From the NCBI GenBank assembly GCA_963798015.1, contig CAWCSA010000005.1, positions 372,001 through 436,000 on the forward strand: 64,000 nucleotides of DNA, read 5' to 3'. The position numbers and the translations under genes are program-made. The stretch's first letter is position 1; every line of letters starts with the position of its first letter. The notes under the pieces are model-generated. The model was given only the letters and a program-made list of their open reading frames with translations. It was not told the DNA's origin and did no database searches. This stretch comes from Roseiarcus sp963798015 (GTDB taxonomy: Bacteria; Pseudomonadota; Alphaproteobacteria; Rhizobiales; Beijerinckiaceae). Shown piece after piece: positions 60,847 through 64,000 of the stretch.

Positions 60847-61511
60847 AGCTGCTTCACGTAACCTGTTTTGGGGTCGCGGTCGGCACCGTTCTGACGGACA
60901 TTGCGAAAGGTCTCCATCAGCGATTTTGGCCGGCTATTGACGTCGATAACCTTGCCCTCGCTGTCAAGCGTGAACCGCACGGCTGTCTTCTCGTCGCCGC
61001 TGTGATCGACGAAGACCGTATTGTCAAAAACCACCTGCGCGGTCGGATTGAGCTTTTGTACTTTCACTGTCACAGGCACCGGCGCGCTGGTCGTCGCCAC
61101 GAAATGGCTGACGTTGACGGTGTACTCGCCGGCGACGATGCCGCGGATGGTGACGATCTCCTCGCGAATCGGCGAGGCGATCTTCTTGCTGTTGACCACG
61201 ATGAAGTCGTTGGCCCCCCCGCGATCGTCGCGATCAAGCACTAGAAAGCCAGCCTCGCGGTGGCGATACCATGCAATGTTGCCCGCCGGATCCTGCACGA
61301 ACAGGTCGACATCGTCAGGATGACTGTCCGGCCAATCCATGGTGATGATGAATTCGGCCTTCGAGTCGATCTTGCCGTCCTTGGCCTCGGGCGATATCGC
61401 CAGGAGCGCGAGAAAAAAGAGAAACGAGACAACCTGCAGCGCCTTGAACAACATGACGCTGAACGGATCGAACGGCTCCTCCCGCGGGTAGAGGCCGAAC
61501 TCATCGATCAT
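60843..61511 (-). CDS. TolR/ExbD-like single-pass protein with periplasmic beta domain
   Basis: 222 residues. A short cytosolic N-terminus (PREEPFDPFSVMLFKAL) and one membrane helix (about 22-42) place the rest in the periplasm. The domain shows DVDLFVQDPAGNIAWYRHREAG, which resembles the DUF2135/YfaP-like acidic beta-sandwich, and GEYTVNVSHFVATTSAPVPVTV. The layout (single helix, periplasmic domain, cotranslated with a MotA/TolQ-like channel) recalls ExbD/TolR, but the periplasmic domain is different. Function unknown. It overlaps both neighbours by four bases. Confidence 0.65.
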   Translation of the reverse strand: MIDEFGLYPREEPFDPFSVMLFKALQVVSFLFFLALLAISPEAKDGKIDSKAEFIITMDWPDSHPDDVDLFVQDPAGNIAWYRHREAGFLVLDRDDRGGANDFIVVNSKKIASPIREEIVTIRGIVAGEYTVNVSHFVATTSAPVPVTVKVQKLNPTAQVVFDNTVFVDHSGDEKTAVRFTLDSEGKVIDVNSRPKSLMETFRNVRQNGADRDPKTGYVKQL

Positions 61512-62281
61512 GCGCGCAGGGCCAGATCGTGGGCGCGCTCCAAGGCCGGAACGACCCGCGTCTCGGTCAGCGTAACCGCGCGCGAGAACACCTTCGCGGT
61601 CGCATTGTCGAGCATATAATACTGGATCTTCAGCAGGATGGAGCCGACGAGGCCAGCGAGCGTGGTGTACATCGCCACCGCCATCCCGTCGCTCATCAGC
61701 CCCATCGAGGATTTCATCAGCGACTTGTCGCTCGCGTCGAGCCCCGCGATCGGCGCAAGCATGATGATGAATCCGACGATCGTCCCGAGGAGGCCAAGTT
61801 TCATGACCGTGTCGCTGGCGAACGCGCCGAAGCCGTTGGAGCCGCGCAGGCGATCAGCGAGCGAGCGGAGCAACAGCGTCTGATCGAGCCGCCCGCGCCC
61901 CTGCGTGCGCGCCTTCAACGCCAGATCGTGGATGTGGTCGGCGATAAGGCCCTCGGGGAGCGTAGCCGAAGGGTCGAGTGCGGCGCCCTCGGCGCCTCCC
62001 ATCTCGACGTGGGCCGCCACCTGCCGTCCAGCATCGCCTTCGCGCGAAATGACGATCGTTCGCCAGAGGCAATGGAGCGACGCCCCCACGTACATCAGGG
62101 CGATCACCGATGAGAGATACGTGCGGTCCGAGACGAACATCAAGCGAAGGAGGCCATAGCGCCACAGCAGGATCGCGGCGAAGACGGTCGCGCCGGTAAA
62201 GATCAACCAGCGCATTAAAGGCGCCCGATCGGCGGGGGACCATGCGCGGCCGGGCTCCGGCGATAGGGCTACGGCCGTCAT
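61508..62281 (-). CDS. MotA/TolQ/ExbB-like proton-channel family protein
   Basis: 257 residues from ATG 62281. About four hydrophobic helices; the C-terminal pair carries the family pattern VMKLGLLGTIVGFIIMLAPI and AVAMYTTLAGLVGSILL, the core proton-channel helices of MotA/TolQ/ExbB proteins. The middle is a cytosolic helical stretch (LRSLADRLRGSNGFGAF). It begins a three-gene run, each overlapping by ATGA. It would use the proton gradient to move its TolR-like partner; the load is unknown. Confidence 0.75.
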   Translation of the reverse strand: MTAVALSPEPGRAWSPADRAPLMRWLIFTGATVFAAILLWRYGLLRLMFVSDRTYLSSVIALMYVGASLHCLWRTIVISREGDAGRQVAAHVEMGGAEGAALDPSATLPEGLIADHIHDLALKARTQGRGRLDQTLLLRSLADRLRGSNGFGAFASDTVMKLGLLGTIVGFIIMLAPIAGLDASDKSLMKSSMGLMSDGMAVAMYTTLAGLVGSILLKIQYYMLDNATAKVFSRAVTLTETRVVPALERAHDLALRA

Positions 62282-62493
62282 GCGAAAATGTATCCTCCAG
62301 GAATTGGCGCCGTCCCGTCGGCCGGTCAAAAAAAGGATAGCGCTCGCGCGTCAGCGGACGCAAGGTCACCGGTCCCGCGACGGCGCGGGCAATTTTCCCG
62401 ATTTTCGTCCCGCTCACGCGGGCCGCCGCCCATTCGGCTTGCCCGCGACGCGCGTGCTGATAGTCTTTGCGACGCGGAAAAGGGAGAGAAATC

Positions 62494-63858
62494 ATGTGGC
62501 TCGTGCCGCGCCTGATTGTCAGATTGGTCGGGGTGGTGGCCCTCTGCCTGGCGCTTGCAGTGGCTTGGGCGATGGTGGATACCCACCGGAGCATTGACCG
62601 CGAAACGTCGACCTCCGCCGACCGCGTCGCCGCTCAGCTCGAAATTCTTTACTGGCGTGAGCTGCTGTGGCGCGGCGGCTTGCGCAGAGAGAGTGTGCTT
62701 CCAACCCCGGAATGGCAGACGCTGGCCACGCTGAAACTCATATCGCCTGGCGTCTGCGTCGAATTCGCGCCGGGGACCGGCGAGCCTGCGCGACTTTGCG
62801 GCCAAGTCGAGGGAATCGGCGCGCCGGCTCCGGCCTGGTTCAAGTCGATCTACGAGGGGATTCTCGGACCTCAGGCGGGCCTCACTCGCGCCCTCAGCGC
62901 GCGCCAAGCCGAGGCTGGGTCGATCTTCGCGGTCGCCGACCCTGAAGCCGCGGTGCGCCAGGCCTGGCTGCGCGTTTCCACGATCGCCGATTTTGCGGCC
63001 GCGATGGCGCTGGCCATCTTTCTGTTTGCGGCGCTGGCCATCGCTTACACGCTCGGGCCGACCGCCGCGATTGTCGGGGGGCTGCGCCAGATGGCGCTTG
63101 GCGATTATCGTCGGCGTTTGCCGCCGTTTCGCGCGCGCGAGTTTGCGCTGATCGGGTGCGCCGTCAACGATCTCGCCGACCGGCTCGGACGGGCGACGGC
63201 CGAACAAATCGCGCTGACCCGCCGTCTGATCGAAGTTCGGGACGACGAGCGTAGGCAAATGGCGCGCGAGCTGCACGACGAGTTCGGTCAATGCCTCACC
63301 GCGACGGCCGCGCTCGCCGGCGCCATCGAGGCCGGAGCGCGCGGGCGGCCGGATCTCGCCCAGGACGCCAGAGCCATCGCGGGCGTTGCGAGACGTATGA
63401 TGACGAGCCTACGCGGAGCGCTCGCGCAGCTGCGCAATCCGATCGCCGAGGAACTCGGCCTCGAAGCCAGCTTGGTGCAATTGGTCGCTGGCTGGAATGC
63501 GCTCGACGCTTCTCGTACGGCGGTGCGCCTCGACGTCGAGGCCGATCTTACCGGCGTGCCCCTCGACATTGCGTCAAATGTATATCGCATTGCGCAAGAA
63601 TGCGTGACCAACGCCATCCGGCACGGCGCGCCGAGCGAGGTGCGCCTTTGCGTCGGACGGATCGCCGAGCGGGCGGGAGCAATCGCGCTGACGGTCGAGG
63701 ACGACGGCGGCGGGGACGCCGTGCGGGTCACCGCGGCGGCGGGTCGGGGAATAACTGGGATGCGCGAACGCGTCGAAGCGTTCGGCGGCGACTTCATGAT
63801 TTGCCGCGCCGCGCGCGGCGTGCGCGTGGCGGCGACAATCCCCCTGGCGGCGGCATGA
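62494..63858 (+). CDS. Sensor histidine kinase (HisKA_3/NarX-LiaS type)
   Basis: 454 residues from ATG 62494 (GGGAGAG ahead). Membrane helix 1 at about 8-28, a periplasmic sensory region to about 160 containing a CVEFAPGTGEPARLCG pair of cysteines, membrane helix 2 at about 165-188, and a HAMP linker. The dimerisation/phosphoacceptor motif RRQMARELHDEFGQ follows (His261). The HATPase domain has YRIAQECVTNAIRHG and GRGITGMRERVEAFGG. It pairs with the LuxR-type regulator that overlaps its stop. The signal is unknown. Confidence 0.9.
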   Translation: MWLVPRLIVRLVGVVALCLALAVAWAMVDTHRSIDRETSTSADRVAAQLEILYWRELLWRGGLRRESVLPTPEWQTLATLKLISPGVCVEFAPGTGEPARLCGQVEGIGAPAPAWFKSIYEGILGPQAGLTRALSARQAEAGSIFAVADPEAAVRQAWLRVSTIADFAAAMALAIFLFAALAIAYTLGPTAAIVGGLRQMALGDYRRRLPPFRAREFALIGCAVNDLADRLGRATAEQIALTRRLIEVRDDERRQMARELHDEFGQCLTATAALAGAIEAGARGRPDLAQDARAIAGVARRMMTSLRGALAQLRNPIAEELGLEASLVQLVAGWNALDASRTAVRLDVEADLTGVPLDIASNVYRIAQECVTNAIRHGAPSEVRLCVGRIAERAGAIALTVEDDGGGDAVRVTAAAGRGITGMRERVEAFGGDFMICRAARGVRVAATIPLAAA

Positions 63859-64000
63859 TGCAGCACGCCGTCCACGGAGGGGCAGTCAAGACACTGCTCG
63901 TCGACGACCACCCGATCGTGCGCGAGGGATATCGACGCTTGCTGGAGCGTCTGGGTGGGTTTCGCATCGTTAGCGAGGCAGGCGAAGCGGCGGCGGCTTA
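63855..64000 (+). CDS. LuxR/NarL-type response regulator, 5' part (runs off the right edge)
   Basis: The start overlaps the kinase stop by four bases (ATGATG at 63855-63860). The receiver domain begins VKTLLVDDHPIVREGYRRLLERL, with the acidic DD pair; the phosphoacceptor Asp and the DNA-binding domain lie beyond base 64000. Pairing with a HisKA_3 kinase implies a NarL/LuxR-type HTH. Targets are unknown. Confidence 0.85.
   Translation, partial: MMQHAVHGGAVKTLLVDDHPIVREGYRRLLERLGGFRIVSEAGEAAAA

Overview
This is chromosomal DNA of a GC-rich methylotrophic alphaproteobacterium. It most resembles a methanotroph or methylotroph of the Methylocystaceae/Beijerinckiaceae type (order Hyphomicrobiales). 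Three things support this: a lanthanide-type methanol dehydrogenase set (xoxF-xoxG-xoxJ), a block of tetrahydromethanopterin (H4MPT) and methanofuran genes, and an alphaproteobacterial ftsQ-ftsA-ftsZ-lpxC-bamD-recN cell-division cluster with CtrA-type boxes upstream. Family names were assigned by reading motifs and remembered family architecture; no database search was run.

Layout. 0-6 kb: a 5' partial sarcosine oxidase beta gene, a repeat-bearing spacer, a small exported protein, a frameshifted Baeyer-Villiger-type monooxygenase, a tyrosine phosphatase and zwf. 6-12.3 kb: a co-directional glyoxylate/glycerate set (tartronate semialdehyde reductase, glycerate 2-kinase, glycolate oxidase GlcD, GlcE and GlcF) ending at a terminator. 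12.6-14.6 kb: an alpha/beta hydrolase and a peroxiredoxin-like/2OG-oxygenase fusion. 15.2-27.2 kb: ftsQ, ftsA (frameshifted), ftsZ, lpxC, bamD, recN, a small ORF, murA, a DUF2948 gene, hisD and a UPF0262 gene. 27.2-36 kb: accessory DNA with a TonB-receptor remnant, a PEP-CTERM protein, a frameshifted methyltransferase, a desaturase, an exported protease-like protein, a transporter, a hydrolase, a mutarotase, tRNA-Thr(GGT) and an AT-rich repeat cluster.

36-59 kb is the C1-metabolism island. It starts with a DUF3280 protein, an orphan solute-binding protein and a pterin carbinolamine dehydratase. A seven-gene minus-strand run of two ABC systems follows; four of its genes match the ABC module associated with PQQ-dependent alcohol dehydrogenases and lanthanide uptake. 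Next come a cytochrome c, the H4MPT-linked genes (HisA-like, DUF447, DUF6513/DHPS-like, flavoprotein reductase, MfnE-like kinase, ASKHA protein), xoxFGJ, an MfnB-FolB fusion, mtdB and the beta-RFAP synthase. Together these cover periplasmic methanol oxidation by XoxF, electron transfer to XoxG, and cytoplasmic formaldehyde oxidation on H4MPT, with much of the machinery for making H4MPT and methanofuran.

59-64 kb: a small conserved protein, a pentapeptide-repeat protein, a translationally coupled three-gene MotA/TolQ/ExbB-like module of unknown role, and a histidine kinase with the start of its response regulator.

Four otherwise intact genes (the monooxygenase, ftsA, the SAM methyltransferase and the HisA-like gene) each carry a single-base frameshift. 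Because ftsA is among them, sequencing or assembly indels are the likeliest explanation.
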